DNA from: CBDCFV01 sp965203835 | GTDB taxonomy: Bacteria > Chloroflexota > Dehalococcoidia > Lucifugimonadales > UBA3495 | Direction: 5' to 3' | Length of the DNA stretch: 64,000 nucleotides | Assembly (NCBI GenBank): GCA_965203835.1 | Contig: OZ241919.1 | Coordinates: 682,001 to 746,000 of the forward strand | In this document: positions 55,381 through 64,000 of the stretch, piece after piece | Layout: each line of letters opens with the position of its first letter | Numbering within the stretch: the stretch's first letter is position 1 | Position numbers and translations under genes: made by a program | Notes under the pieces: generated by a model | What the model was told of the DNA's origin: nothing | Seen by the model: only the letters and a program-made list of their open reading frames with translations | The model's database searches: none

Positions 55381-56525
55381 GCCCTCCCGCCCATACGACC
55401 CATTTGCCACACTTCGTCCAAACTGTAGTCTTTCAACCACCCTTCCAGTTCAAGAGAATCACCCCAAGTCATCGTAGCCCCGCCATCCTCGCAAATGTCC
55501 ATGACAACAACTTCATGTGGTTCAAGAAATCGAATCAACCTGTCCGAGTGGGTAGCGACTATTAACTGCGTCTTGTCCGACGCTTCACGAAGCAGGTCAG
55601 CAAGGATCGCGAGCAACTCGGGGTGCATACTGACTTCCGGCTCGTCGATCATCGTAATAGCGGGCAGATGGGGACTCTGCAACAAAGACGCGAGCCACAG
55701 GAATCGCAATGTACCTTCCGAAAGTTCGTGCATGTAAAACGGCAGATTGAAGCCCAACTCCTTCCAGGTCATCGAAACCATGCCCGCTGCAATTATCGGG
55801 AAACCGAGCGATTCGAAGCCGGGAAACGACGCCCTCAATGAGTCCTCAATGGCCTCATACTTGTAGTGGTTAGATTCGCGAAGATTATAAAGAAACGACG
55901 CCAAGTCCTCCCCGTTTTCGCCAGGCATCATGGTCGGTCTCAATTGTTGAGGCAGTTTTATCGGGGCTAACCGGCCCACGTCCAGGACGTGGTATCGGGT
56001 TATGGGGTTCAATATTCGTCTAACGTGTTCGGGCTGTTGATAGGCTCTGGTGAGTTGTGACAAAGCAGACTCTACCCAGTTATACTCCCAAGCCGGACCA
56101 ACATAGTCACCAATCATAGGCTCAAAGTACCGAACATCACCTGCTTTAGATTGGATGTATCTGAACGGCGCAGGACAGGAATCCAAGACTTGGTCCAAGC
56201 TCTCCTCTGAAATGGCATATCCTGTGCCCTGTGGCGTCAATTGCAAATAGTAGTGCAAAGGTGACTGACCGGGTACCGTCATCGTAGTTCTGAAAGACAC
56301 CTCTGACTGCTCACGACGGGATATAACACTCCAAATCCCCCCCAATTTGTTAAGATGATTTGAGCAATTACCTTGAGCAGAAGCGGCCAGCAACGATACT
56401 ACGTCCATGAAAGACGTTTTCCCAACTCCGTTTGCGCCGATCATTACCATCAACGGGCGCATCTCGAGATCAACGTTGTTGAGTCTCCGGAATCCACTTA
56501 TAGCGATTCTTTCTATTCCAGACAC
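55377..56525 (-). CDS. AAA_21-type ATPase of an ATPase/DUF4276 pair
   Basis: 382 residues, GTG start with GAGG nine bases upstream. Walker A GANGVGKTSFMD (about 31-42), signature-like LSEGTLRFLWLASLL (about 259), Walker B ITMIDEPEVSMHPE (about 281-294), H-loop VATHSDRLIRFL (about 314). This is the OLD/RloA-type sensor ATPase arrangement, with the nuclease-like DUF4276 subunit as a separate, overlapping gene. Two-gene modules of this kind (AbiL-, RloAB- and PARIS-like) act in phage defence; that role here is inference. A+T rich relative to flanks. Confidence 0.85.
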   Translation of the reverse strand: MSGIERIAISGFRRLNNVDLEMRPLMVMIGANGVGKTSFMDVVSLLAASAQGNCSNHLNKLGGIWSVISRREQSEVSFRTTMTVPGQSPLHYYLQLTPQGTGYAISEESLDQVLDSCPAPFRYIQSKAGDVRYFEPMIGDYVGPAWEYNWVESALSQLTRAYQQPEHVRRILNPITRYHVLDVGRLAPIKLPQQLRPTMMPGENGEDLASFLYNLRESNHYKYEAIEDSLRASFPGFESLGFPIIAAGMVSMTWKELGFNLPFYMHELSEGTLRFLWLASLLQSPHLPAITMIDEPEVSMHPELLAILADLLREASDKTQLIVATHSDRLIRFLEPHEVVVMDICEDGGATMTWGDSLELEGWLKDYSLDEVWQMGRMGGRA

Positions 56526-56611
56526 GGGCTATTGCCTCTCAGCTAACGGTGACAAGCATACCGAGGAGAAACATGCTCAGGGCATGAGGCTACTGCACTC
56601 TTAATCAATCG

Positions 56612-57712
56612 CTAGTTATGGCACCCCCGCGCCTGAATATCCCACACCACTTCCACCTTGCCGTTGCGCACCCCCACGAAACGGTCCCAGCGGCTGACGG
56701 TGGCGTCCTGCTGGGACGGGATCATCGCTACCTGGTCTCCGGGCTCCAGCCGGACGCCGGGCTCCACATTGAAGATTACGTGCTCCGGGTCCATTGACAC
56801 GACGGTGACTCCGGGCCTGCCTTCCACCTCGGGCAGTCCGCTCAGCGTGCTGATGGTCCTCTGGCCCGCATCGCCGACGGCCACGCCGGGGCGGGGCGTG
56901 CTTATGACCGTGGTCAACACCTTGCCGGCGTAGTTGAACTCGGTCATATAGCCGTAATGGGTCTCCATGATCAAGTAGCTGCCGCCCTGGATTTCGGTCA
57001 CGCCCGGTATCTCACCGGCTACGTCGTAGCTCCAGGTCTCGCCGGTAGAAACTATCTCCACCGGGATGCCGGCGGCGACGATGGCGTCCTTCAAGTCGAT
57101 TACCCCTTGAATCACCCGGTAGCCCTCGGTCACCCTGTCCTCCCGCTCCGGCATCTCCGGGATGACCTGGTGGCTCATAATCCCCCGGAATGATACGCCG
57201 GGAAGGGAGTGGACGCCTTTGGCCAACTCTACGCCGTCCTCGATGTCCTGCACGCCGCACCGTCTCAGGCCAGTCTCCACTTCAATGACCACGCCCAAGT
57301 CAACCCCTTGGGCAGACGCCGCTCGCGACAAGTCCCGGGCGTTCTCCATGCTGTCGCAGGCCACTAGCACCTCCGCCTGCTGTGCCAAGGAACACAGGCG
57401 CTCGATCTTCTGCGGGGCGACCACCTCGCTGGTGACGAAAACGCTGGGGATGCCGCCGTGCACCATCACCTCGGCCTCGGCGACCTTGGCGGAGCATACA
57501 CCGCCGTTGGTGCCGCCGCGGCGGGCTTGACGGTGGGCTATCGCCGGGGTCTTGTGGTTCTTACCGTGGGGCCGGAGCTTGCTGTCCCGACCCGCGTAGT
57601 AGTTGGATATCACGTCCATGTTGTTATCCAACGCATCCATGTCCAGTATCAGGCAGGGCGTTTCCAACTCTTCAACGGGTGTGCCCGGCAGTGGCCGATA
57701 GTTCCGGTCCAT
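56612..57712 (-). CDS. D-threonine aldolase/alanine-racemase-fold PLP enzyme (DSD1-like)
   Basis: 366 residues from ATG 57712 (GGGAGG upstream); the frame is open to 57865 without coding features. TPVEELETPCLILDMDALDNN, then the PLP-lysine motif RPHGKNHKT (K51). Later GLRRCGV, the metal-ligand segment DPEHVIFNVEP (H and D/E ligands of D-threonine aldolase), and IPSQQDATVSRWDRFVGVRNGKVEVVW. Would act on D-3-hydroxy-amino acids or similar with PLP and Mn/Zn. Paralogue follows upstream. Confidence 0.88.
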   Translation of the reverse strand: MDRNYRPLPGTPVEELETPCLILDMDALDNNMDVISNYYAGRDSKLRPHGKNHKTPAIAHRQARRGGTNGGVCSAKVAEAEVMVHGGIPSVFVTSEVVAPQKIERLCSLAQQAEVLVACDSMENARDLSRAASAQGVDLGVVIEVETGLRRCGVQDIEDGVELAKGVHSLPGVSFRGIMSHQVIPEMPEREDRVTEGYRVIQGVIDLKDAIVAAGIPVEIVSTGETWSYDVAGEIPGVTEIQGGSYLIMETHYGYMTEFNYAGKVLTTVISTPRPGVAVGDAGQRTISTLSGLPEVEGRPGVTVVSMDPEHVIFNVEPGVRLEPGDQVAMIPSQQDATVSRWDRFVGVRNGKVEVVWDIQARGCHN

Positions 57713-57774
57713 GATTTTCCTCCCGACGTTGTTTGCTTGGAGAGTAAATTTCTGCGGTAACCGCCGCAGGGTTT

Positions 57775-58905
57775 CTAGGCGAAACGGCCCCGGCCCGCAA
57801 TGGACCAGTACCCCTCCAGCTTGCCGCCCCTGACGGCCCTCACGTAGTCGTATTGGTTGAAGCAAAGGCTAAGGTTAAATGGCACCAACCAAGCCTTGTC
57901 CCCTGACTTAATACCGTCTAAAGGCACGTCCTCCAGTTGCAGGACACCGTGTTCCGCGCTGAAACGTACTGCCTCGGCCCCATTGATCCCCTCCAGGACA
58001 GCCCGGCCCCGGTCCGGCCCGGTGGCCTTGTGGCCCGCGTCCAGCACCGCCGAATGAAGGTTGGGGCGGCTTATGACGCCCGCCAGCACCTTGGCAGCAG
58101 GGGTGAATTCTGGGCGTATAAGGCAGTAGTTATAGTCCATCAACGGGTAGGAACCTGCCTGCACCTCGGTTATGCCCGGCAAGGACGCCGCAACATCGTA
58201 GTTGTGGGTGCCACCAACACTGACCGTTTCAACGGACAACCCTTCTATTTCCAGCAGTTCCCGCGTGTCCAGGACGGGTTGAAGTTGTTGACGCGCCGCC
58301 GCATCCATCACCGATTTGTCCGGCGCCTTCGAGTCCCCGTCGGACGGAAGCGGAGGGACCGCCATGATACCTTCAAAATACAGTCCGGGCGCTTCTACAA
58401 CCGACTTGGCCAACGCCAGCGCATCAGCCCCCGGCGCGACGCCGCACCGGCCCAGTCCCGCGTCAAGTTCCACGAAGACGCCGAGTTCGGTCCCGGAAGC
58501 CGTCGCCGCTTGGGAAAGAGTCTCGACGTTGGCTGCAGAGTCCACCGCAACTGAAATCGCGTTGGCTTGCGCAAGGGCGCAAAGACGCGCAATCTTGGAC
58601 CGGGTGACTATCTGGCTGGCGATGAGCACATTTCTGAACCCGGCCTCGGTGAACACTTCAGCCTCTCCCAGGGTGGCTACGGCGATGCCGCCGTCGCCGG
58701 GGGTGTATCCCGCCTCAATCTGGAAATAAGCTATCTGGGGGCATTGATGGGCCGCGACGTAGGGACGAACCTGCGCGCGGGACTGTCTGAAGCTGGAATG
58801 CAGTATCTCTATGTTCCGGCCCATCACGTCCAGGTCCACCACCAATGCCGGAGTATCCAATTCCTCCACCGGCGTGCCGGGGGGCTGAAAAACGGGCCGT
58901 TCCAT
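57775..58905 (-). CDS. D-threonine aldolase-fold paralogue lacking the PLP lysine
   Basis: 376 residues with the same architecture as its neighbour: PVEELDTPALVVDLDVMGRNI, GLGRCGV, AEHGVLQLEDVPLDGIKSGDKAWLVPFNLSLCFNQYDYV. At the position of RPHGKNHK it reads RPYVAAHQ, so the Schiff-base lysine (K51) is alanine and two other positions change. The metal-site histidine in AEHGVL remains. It is either a non-enzymatic partner or uses another cofactor. AAGGAG precedes the ATG. Gap of 62 bases between the two genes; probably one transcript. Confidence 0.85.
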   Translation of the reverse strand: MERPVFQPPGTPVEELDTPALVVDLDVMGRNIEILHSSFRQSRAQVRPYVAAHQCPQIAYFQIEAGYTPGDGGIAVATLGEAEVFTEAGFRNVLIASQIVTRSKIARLCALAQANAISVAVDSAANVETLSQAATASGTELGVFVELDAGLGRCGVAPGADALALAKSVVEAPGLYFEGIMAVPPLPSDGDSKAPDKSVMDAAARQQLQPVLDTRELLEIEGLSVETVSVGGTHNYDVAASLPGITEVQAGSYPLMDYNYCLIRPEFTPAAKVLAGVISRPNLHSAVLDAGHKATGPDRGRAVLEGINGAEAVRFSAEHGVLQLEDVPLDGIKSGDKAWLVPFNLSLCFNQYDYVRAVRGGKLEGYWSIAGRGRFA

Positions 58906-58983
58906 GAGCTACTCCTTACTTCATTGCAGGGAAATGACCAGTGCAATGGTTTGATGCTGAGCTTCCGTATTTTCCACCATCGG

Positions 58984-58993
58984 ACTATAACAT
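58984..58993 (-). promoter_or_regulatory. Extended -10 promoter for the PLP-fold gene pair
   Basis: Minus-strand TGT-TATAGT, 79 bases before the ATG at 58905; -35 weak. In the 608-base gap 58906-59513 I also see a TTGACA at 59052-59057 that could be a plus-strand -35, and the Tat-signal frame below. Confidence 0.35.
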
Positions 58994-59133
58994 GATACGG
59001 CTTGTTAGTGGAAAAAGACCCAGGCCGAGCAAGCCGGAGGTCTGCCGGTTCTTGACAATCCCAATACATCAAGACTAACTTAAGCGGGCGTCCCTTTAGG
59101 GCGTCTTTAATTCTGCTTACGCGAGAGTTTGTT

Positions 59134-59367
59134 TTGCCTGTAGAATCGTCGGACACCAACGACAAACACCGGTCACGTCGAAGCTTTTTGTCGAAGCTTG
59201 GCTTGGGCACGGTTGTAGCTGCCGTAGCTTCTCTTCCCATAGCCGGCCGCGGCCTCTCCAATGCCTCGGCCAACGCCGACACCGTGCAGGAATTCCCTGG
59301 AGAGGACTCGATCTTCCATCCGGCCCAGGATCCGCGGCTGGACCCTCGCCGCAACCGGTCGTCCTGA
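59134..59367 (+). CDS. Short Tat-signal protein or truncated gene
   Basis: 77 codons from a TTG. RSRRSFLSKLGLGTVVAAVASLPIAG is a textbook twin-arginine signal (SRRSFL, then a hydrophobic run and a polar exit). The mature part is only about 35 residues, Pro- and Asp-rich, without a domain. This may be a decayed secreted protein or a true short one. A possible promoter (TTGACA, 18 bases, TAACTT) lies at 59052-59081. Weak support for translation start. Confidence 0.4.
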   Translation: MPVESSDTNDKHRSRRSFLSKLGLGTVVAAVASLPIAGRGLSNASANADTVQEFPGEDSIFHPAQDPRLDPRRNRSS

Positions 59368-59513
59368 CGTCTTTCTGACCACATCGCCAGCCACGGGCGT
59401 TCACTGCCGGCATCTGTTGGTGCCGGTCAACCAACCCAAGTCAGGCGGGAACTGTTGACGCCTGGTTTGTTTGTCATGTTCCTGTCGTCACGGCCTCAGC
59501 CAATGGAGGAACC

Positions 59514-60911
59514 ATGGGCGTTACCGCCGATTTTGCTCGCTTTGTCCAGGACACCACGTTCTCTGACCTTCCCGCCGTGTCGGTGAGCAGGGCCAAGGAC
59601 CTGTTTCTTGATACCATCGGAGTCGCGTTGGTGGGCAGCGTGCAGCCCACCGGCCAAGCGGTGGTCTCCTACGCACGGGAAGCGGGCGGCAGTCCGGAGG
59701 CGACCGTCTGGTCCGGCGGACTTGCCACATCGGCTTCCATGGCGGCCTTCACCAACGGCATCCTGGCCCACAACATGGACTTTGACGACTGGCTGCCTAC
59801 CGGCGAAGAGTCGGAGGACTGGCCCAGGAACGGGGGCCACGCCAGCGGCATCCTGGTGCCCGTGGCCGTGGCGTTGGGTGAGAAGCTGGGTGCTTCCGGC
59901 AAGTCGATGATCGAAGCCTACGTGCTGGGCGTCGAGGTCTACACCAAAATAGCGGCCAACTGCCCCAACCTGAGAGGGCGCGGCTTTCACGGTATGCCGG
60001 TCTACGGCTCCCTTGGCGCAGCCGCAACCGCCGCCAAGCTGCTGGGGTTGAACGCCCACCAGATAGAAATGGCCTTCGGCATAGTAGCTTCCGGCGCGGG
60101 CGGCCTGTTTGCCAACGTGCGAGGATACGACGCCAACGCCGCCCACTCCGGCAACGCCGCTCGTCTTGGAATCGAGGCGGCGATTCTGGCGGGCGCCGGG
60201 TTCACCGGCAAAGAGGCCGTCATCGAATCCCCGATGGGCTTCTGCGACTCGTTCCTTGGCCCCGGCGCGGCCAACTACGCCAACATGACCGCGACCTTGG
60301 GAAACCCGTTTTACATGGAAGCTCCAGGGCCCGGCATAAAGCCCTATCCGTGCGCTTGGCCGACGTTCTACGCCATCGACGGCGTCCTGGGACTTGTTCA
60401 GGACTACGACCTGGCCTACGACAATATCCAGGAAGTCGTGATTTCCGTCTCGCCCTACCACTACAACGGCACCGAGAGCATGTACGTGCCCGAACCCGCC
60501 TCGGTCTACGAGTCCCGGTTCAGCACCAATTTCACCTGCGGCACGGTCATCCTGACCGGAAACCTGGGAGTGGACGATTTCTCCGAAGCCAAGCTTGCCG
60601 ACCCGCTCGTAAGGGAAGCCGTAGCCAAGATACAATTGGTGGTCGACGAGTCCCGCGCCCACGAGGAGGGAGTATTCTTCGCCCCGGTGACCATCAAGAC
60701 GAGGGATGGCCGGGAACTGGACAACCGGGTGGATGTATGCAGGGGGCACCCAAGAAACCCCCTTTCTTACGACCAAATTGTGGGCAAGTACCGGGACAAC
60801 GCACTGCGCGTCCTGCCGGAGGACCGGGTCGGCGCGTCCATCCAACTGATAGACCGGTTGGACCAACTGGATGACGCGAGAGAATTGGCCTACGCAGTAA
60901 CGGCGCCGTAG
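59514..60911 (+). CDS. MmgE/PrpD family protein
   Basis: 465 residues. ARFVQDTTFSDLPAVSVSRAKDLFLDTIGVALVG at the N-terminus, GILAHNMDFDDWLP (about 81-94), GHASGILVPVAVALGEKLG, FHGMPVYGSLGAAATAAKLLGL (about 158), and the C-terminal VVISVSPYHYNG region fit the MmgE/PrpD fold (2-methylcitrate dehydratase and related hydratases/cis-aconitate-type enzymes). Preceded by GGAGGA and followed by an MBL gene. Not clearly PrpD itself; no methylcitrate cycle neighbours. Confidence 0.88.
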   Translation: MGVTADFARFVQDTTFSDLPAVSVSRAKDLFLDTIGVALVGSVQPTGQAVVSYAREAGGSPEATVWSGGLATSASMAAFTNGILAHNMDFDDWLPTGEESEDWPRNGGHASGILVPVAVALGEKLGASGKSMIEAYVLGVEVYTKIAANCPNLRGRGFHGMPVYGSLGAAATAAKLLGLNAHQIEMAFGIVASGAGGLFANVRGYDANAAHSGNAARLGIEAAILAGAGFTGKEAVIESPMGFCDSFLGPGAANYANMTATLGNPFYMEAPGPGIKPYPCAWPTFYAIDGVLGLVQDYDLAYDNIQEVVISVSPYHYNGTESMYVPEPASVYESRFSTNFTCGTVILTGNLGVDDFSEAKLADPLVREAVAKIQLVVDESRAHEEGVFFAPVTIKTRDGRELDNRVDVCRGHPRNPLSYDQIVGKYRDNALRVLPEDRVGASIQLIDRLDQLDDARELAYAVTAP

Positions 60912-60961
60912 CAGGTCTGGCGATCCATCGTACTGACCAGCCGCGCAACAGGAGGGACACC

Positions 60962-61828
60962 ATGGCCGGTACCAAGCATACTGTCGGGAACGTGGAGATA
61001 TTGGGCATTCACGACAACGAGTCGGCGCTACCGTTGAGCATGATATTCCCCAGCGTGACCCTCGAAGAATGGAGGCCCTATCAGGAACGCTACCCGGAAG
61101 GCTTCAACGACGCTGACCACCTTCGCGTGCATTTCGACTGCTACGTGATACGCTCCGAGGGGCAGACCATCCTGGTGGACACCGGCGCCGGAAGCATGGC
61201 AACCAATCCGGGCACCGTCACCGCATTCGCCGGTGGAGTGGACGGGCGGCTGCTGTCCGAGTTGCGGTCAGCCGGGATCAACCCGGAAGACGTGAACACC
61301 GTTTTCCTGACCCACCTGCACCCGGACCACGTTGGCTGGAACCTCGTCCAGGAAGGCGGTTCATCCGTACCTGCCTTCCCCCGCGCCCGGTACGTCTTCC
61401 ACGAAGCCGACTGGGAAGCATTCCGGTCTCCCAAGGACGAGGAGATATTTGGGCTGACCTTCTGGAATGAGACCCTTGCGCCCTTGGAAAATCTCGGGGT
61501 TATCGACTTCCTCACCGGAGAGCAGGCCCTCACCAGCGAAGTAACGGCCATACCAACTCCGGGGCATACTCCGGGGTCTATGAGCTTGGTGGTCACTTCC
61601 GGGGGCGAGCGGGCGTTCGTGCTGGGTGACGTGTTCCACAGCCCGGCCCAAGTAACCGAGCCTGAGTGGGTCTTCAGCTTCGATGCCGACCCTCAGGTGG
61701 CCGTGCAGTCCCGCAGCCGGATCCTCGATCGAGCCGAGGAAGAGCAAGCCGTGATGGCTATTTGCCACCACACCGGGTTCGGACGGATCATCCGCAGCGA
61801 GGGCCGCCGCTACTGGCAGGGAATCTAA
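60962..61828 (+). CDS. MBL-fold metallo-hydrolase
   Basis: 288 residues. First zinc motif THLHPDHVGW (H-x-H-x-D-H, about 117-126), then IPTPGHTPGSMSLV (about 199), LGDVFHSP with the bridging Asp (about 223), and the final CHHTGFGR His. A compact metallo-beta-lactamase-fold hydrolase of lactonase/glyoxalase II type. AGGAGGGA before the ATG; the 50-base gap from the MmgE/PrpD gene suggests one transcript and one substrate route. Confidence 0.92.
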   Translation: MAGTKHTVGNVEILGIHDNESALPLSMIFPSVTLEEWRPYQERYPEGFNDADHLRVHFDCYVIRSEGQTILVDTGAGSMATNPGTVTAFAGGVDGRLLSELRSAGINPEDVNTVFLTHLHPDHVGWNLVQEGGSSVPAFPRARYVFHEADWEAFRSPKDEEIFGLTFWNETLAPLENLGVIDFLTGEQALTSEVTAIPTPGHTPGSMSLVVTSGGERAFVLGDVFHSPAQVTEPEWVFSFDADPQVAVQSRSRILDRAEEEQAVMAICHHTGFGRIIRSEGRRYWQGI

Positions 61829-63535
61829 TCAGCGCCTTCCGAACTCCCGCTCCATGTGGACCGAGCTGAAGTGGAGCATTGTCGGCCGCCCGTGGGGGCA
61901 GGTATGGGGGTTGTCCGTGGCCTCCAACTGCTGCAACAACGCCGACATCTCTGACTCGGTCAAGGCCTTGCCTGCCCTTATGGCGCTGTGGCAGGCTATC
62001 GACGCCGCCAGCACGTCCTCCTGGCGGCGCATCAGTCCCTCGACGGTCACCATGTCCAGGACGTTCAACAGGGCTTGGCCGGGCTCCTGGCCTGTCAGGA
62101 TTGTGGGCACGGCCCTGACCAGATAGCCGTCCGCACCAAATGGCTCCAGGTCGAACCCGTAACGGACCAGTTGACCGGAATGCTGCTGCAACGTCTCCAA
62201 CTGGGCCGGGGACAGGTCAACCATCACCGGGTCCAGCAGCCTCTCTCCCGCTTGCTCCACCTCGGTTTGGCCCCGTATCTGGTCGAACAGCACCCGCTCG
62301 TGGGCGGCGTGCTGGTCCACTAAGAACATGCCGTCGGGGCCCTCCGCGACGATATAGGTCAGCTTCACCTGCCCAACTACTTTAAGCGGCGGCGCGGTCT
62401 GCCGGGGCGCCGCCGCGTCGGGCGGGCCGCCCAACGGTTCCCGCGGCTGCCCGGTGAAAGCCGTCCCCGGAAAGAAGGAGGCATTGGCCGCGGGCGGCGA
62501 AAAGGCCCGGTTAGTCCCCTCGCTTGGCACATGCAACGGAGGCACCGGCGACTCGGCCATCAGGGTAGCCCGCACCGCCCGCTGCAACAACGAAAACACC
62601 TTTCCCTCTTGATGGAACCGGACTTCCCGTTTGGTAGGGTGGGTATTTACGTCCACGTTCTCGTAGGGCATGGTGATATGGATGGCCGCCACCGGATAGC
62701 GGCGTTCGGCCAGAAGGCCGTGGTAGGCCTCTTCCAACGCAAAGGAGAGCATCCGGCTCTGCACCCAGCGGCGGTTCACGAAGAATGACATGTATGTGCG
62801 GTTCGAGCGGTGCAGATTGGGGGCGCTGATGAAGCCGTGCAGCCTTCCGTCAGGCTCTTCCGCCGCAACTTCCAGCATTCCTTCGGCGATTTCCGCGCCG
62901 TAAACGGCCAGCAGCGCCTCACGGGGCCTGTTGCTGCCGGACGTCGATAGCAGCCGCCGTCCGTCGGCTTCCAGTTGGAAAGCCACCGCGGGGTAGGCCA
63001 AGGCGTAGCGGCCAACCAGTTCCTGTATACGGGAGGTCTCGGCCGACTTGGAGCGCAGGAACTTCCGGCGTACCGGCAGATTGCCGAACAGGTCCGACAC
63101 GTCGATCGTCGTCCCTACTGGGCACCCTTGGCCGCGGTCGTATGCCCTCTCTCCCCACAGAAACTCCGCCCGGCGGCCCGACTCAGCTTGGGACGTTCGG
63201 GTAGTAAGGACCACCCGCGATACGGCGGCAATGCTCGGAAGGGCCTCCCCCCGGAATCCGAGGGTGGCGATGGCGTCCAGTTGCTCCTGCGACTGGAGTT
63301 TGCTGGTGGCGTGTCGGCAGAAGGCGGTCTCTATCTCCGAGGGAGCGATGCCTTCCCCATCATCGGTCACCCGCAGCAACGCGACCCCGCCGTCCTTGAC
63401 TTGGACGGTGATGCGGGAAGCACCGGCGTCCAGCGAGTTCTCGACCAATTCTTTAACGGCGGACGCGGGGCGCTCAATAACCTCACCAGCGGCGATCTTG
63501 CTGGCCAACTCCGGCGGAAGCACCTTGATGGGCAT
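61829..63535 (-). CDS. mutL: DNA mismatch repair protein MutL
   Basis: 568 residues. GHKL ATPase domain: IAAGEVIERPASAVKELVENSLDAGA (about 14-39), TDDGEGI (about 57), LGFRGEALPSI (about 93). C-terminal half has the endonuclease-type segment DQHAAHERVLFD (about 399), ACHSAIRAG and CPHGRP, so this is a MutL of the nicking type, though the last acidic residue of the DQHAx2Ex4E motif is Asp. Coordinates strand removal in mismatch repair. Convergent with the MBL gene (stop codons adjoining), and nine bases after the HAD gene. Confidence 0.96.
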   Translation of the reverse strand: MPIKVLPPELASKIAAGEVIERPASAVKELVENSLDAGASRITVQVKDGGVALLRVTDDGEGIAPSEIETAFCRHATSKLQSQEQLDAIATLGFRGEALPSIAAVSRVVLTTRTSQAESGRRAEFLWGERAYDRGQGCPVGTTIDVSDLFGNLPVRRKFLRSKSAETSRIQELVGRYALAYPAVAFQLEADGRRLLSTSGSNRPREALLAVYGAEIAEGMLEVAAEEPDGRLHGFISAPNLHRSNRTYMSFFVNRRWVQSRMLSFALEEAYHGLLAERRYPVAAIHITMPYENVDVNTHPTKREVRFHQEGKVFSLLQRAVRATLMAESPVPPLHVPSEGTNRAFSPPAANASFFPGTAFTGQPREPLGGPPDAAAPRQTAPPLKVVGQVKLTYIVAEGPDGMFLVDQHAAHERVLFDQIRGQTEVEQAGERLLDPVMVDLSPAQLETLQQHSGQLVRYGFDLEPFGADGYLVRAVPTILTGQEPGQALLNVLDMVTVEGLMRRQEDVLAASIACHSAIRAGKALTESEMSALLQQLEATDNPHTCPHGRPTMLHFSSVHMEREFGRR

Positions 63536-63544
63536 AACAACGCC

Positions 63545-63982
63545 CTAAAAGAGAGGTACGGTCGAACCCTTTACCCGGTACTGGCGGTCCTCGGAACCGC
63601 CGGTGCTCAGGACCTCGCAAATTATACGGTAAATGCGGTCCATTTCCTGGTCGACGCTCCGCTTGAAGAAGTACGGCGGCACCCATACACCGCTGAAGGC
63701 CGCCACAACTTCAGGATAGTCGTCGATAACGAAATCAGGCTCGAAGGGGACCCCCAACTCGCTCAATCGCTCGTGGAAATGGTGGGTCGGCTTTTCGTAG
63801 ACGCCCTTGATCAAAGGCTCCAGGTTATGCTTGCGCACCACTTCCCAGCGCTCTCCCATCCCGGACCAGATGTAAATTTCGTGCCCGTCATCGTTCAGCT
63901 TCTGGAACGTCTCGATGGTCCCGGGCCTCAGGCTGTCGTCCAACCCCAGGATGGTGTAGTCCACGTCGAAGAAAATCTTCAT
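63545..63982 (-). CDS. HAD-like phosphatase-type protein
   Basis: 145 residues from ATG 63982. KIFFDVDYTILG has the HAD D-x-D-x-T nucleophile loop (D6, D8), YIWSGMGERW the motif II serine, KGVYEKPTHHFHERL the lysine region, and FVIDDYPEV the motif IV acidic residues. A small cap-less hydrolase or inactive homologue. Gap of nine bases to mutL, so possibly cotranscribed. The true start might lie just outside the window, but ATG 63982 fits the fold. Confidence 0.8.
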   Translation of the reverse strand: MKIFFDVDYTILGLDDSLRPGTIETFQKLNDDGHEIYIWSGMGERWEVVRKHNLEPLIKGVYEKPTHHFHERLSELGVPFEPDFVIDDYPEVVAAFSGVWVPPYFFKRSVDQEMDRIYRIICEVLSTGGSEDRQYRVKGSTVPLF

Positions 63983-64000
63983 TGGCAAAGATTACCGGCT

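Noticed and set aside
59496..60866. A 456-codon minus-strand frame inside the MmgE/PrpD gene
   Set aside because: Antisense shadow; the sense frame has all family motifs.

Overview
The window is about 60% G+C bacterial DNA with densely packed, mostly operonic genes. The gene mix points to a Chloroflexota bacterium, most likely of the SAR202/Dehalococcoidia side. It has four flavin-dependent luciferase-like monooxygenases, an enolase-superfamily dehydratase, two CaiB-type CoA transferases, DUF1800/DUF1501 genes around an NHL protein, several Uma2 nucleases and many small toxin-antitoxin type genes. The taxonomic call is inference from content; there is no rRNA or other marker gene here, and I saw no tRNA and no CRISPR array.

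Layout. 1-8 kb: end of an acyl-CoA ligase, an NCS2 nucleobase permease with an extra C-terminal domain, a ketopantoate-reductase homologue, an amidohydrolase, a Uma2 nuclease, then a minus-strand SDR and a Rieske fusion protein. 8-20 kb: a nuclease-fold gene carrying an in-frame palindromic repeat, two luciferase-like genes, an MFS exporter, an enolase-family gene, a two-gene ATPase/nuclease-like cassette, a TauE permease and a flavin-reductase-like gene. Copies of one dispersed palindromic repeat family are concentrated here. 18-22 kb: DUF1800, NHL and DUF1501 operon closed by a strong terminator. 22-29 kb: HbpS-like protein, GMC oxidoreductase, luciferase-like gene coupled to an unrecognised 346-residue protein, a broken Uma2 gene, a UGSC-type protein interrupted by an in-frame TGA (probable selenocysteine), and another luciferase-like gene.

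28.8-33 kb: a split ThDP decarboxylase (ComD/ComE-like), then an A+T-richer island with HEPN-type genes (one broken), small ORFs and a HigBA pair. 33-42 kb: methyltransferase, orphan OppD/OppF ATPases, a ThDP enzyme, an MNT-HEPN fusion and two CoA transferases. 41.7-45 kb: leuC and leuD separated by two Uma2 genes. 45-54 kb: aminopeptidase N, a nucleotidyltransferase with an overlapping small gene, metH and fhs (one-carbon metabolism). 54-56.5 kb: HicBA and an ATPase/DUF4276 pair. 56.6-64 kb: two D-threonine-aldolase-fold proteins, one without the PLP lysine, an MmgE/PrpD protein, an MBL hydrolase, MutL and a HAD-like protein.

The strongest unusual signals are the UGSC-type probable selenoprotein at 26944-27498 with a SECIS-like hairpin directly after the TGA, the compact ATPase/nuclease-like cassette at 14360-15882, and the repeat family that has entered coding sequence in frame.
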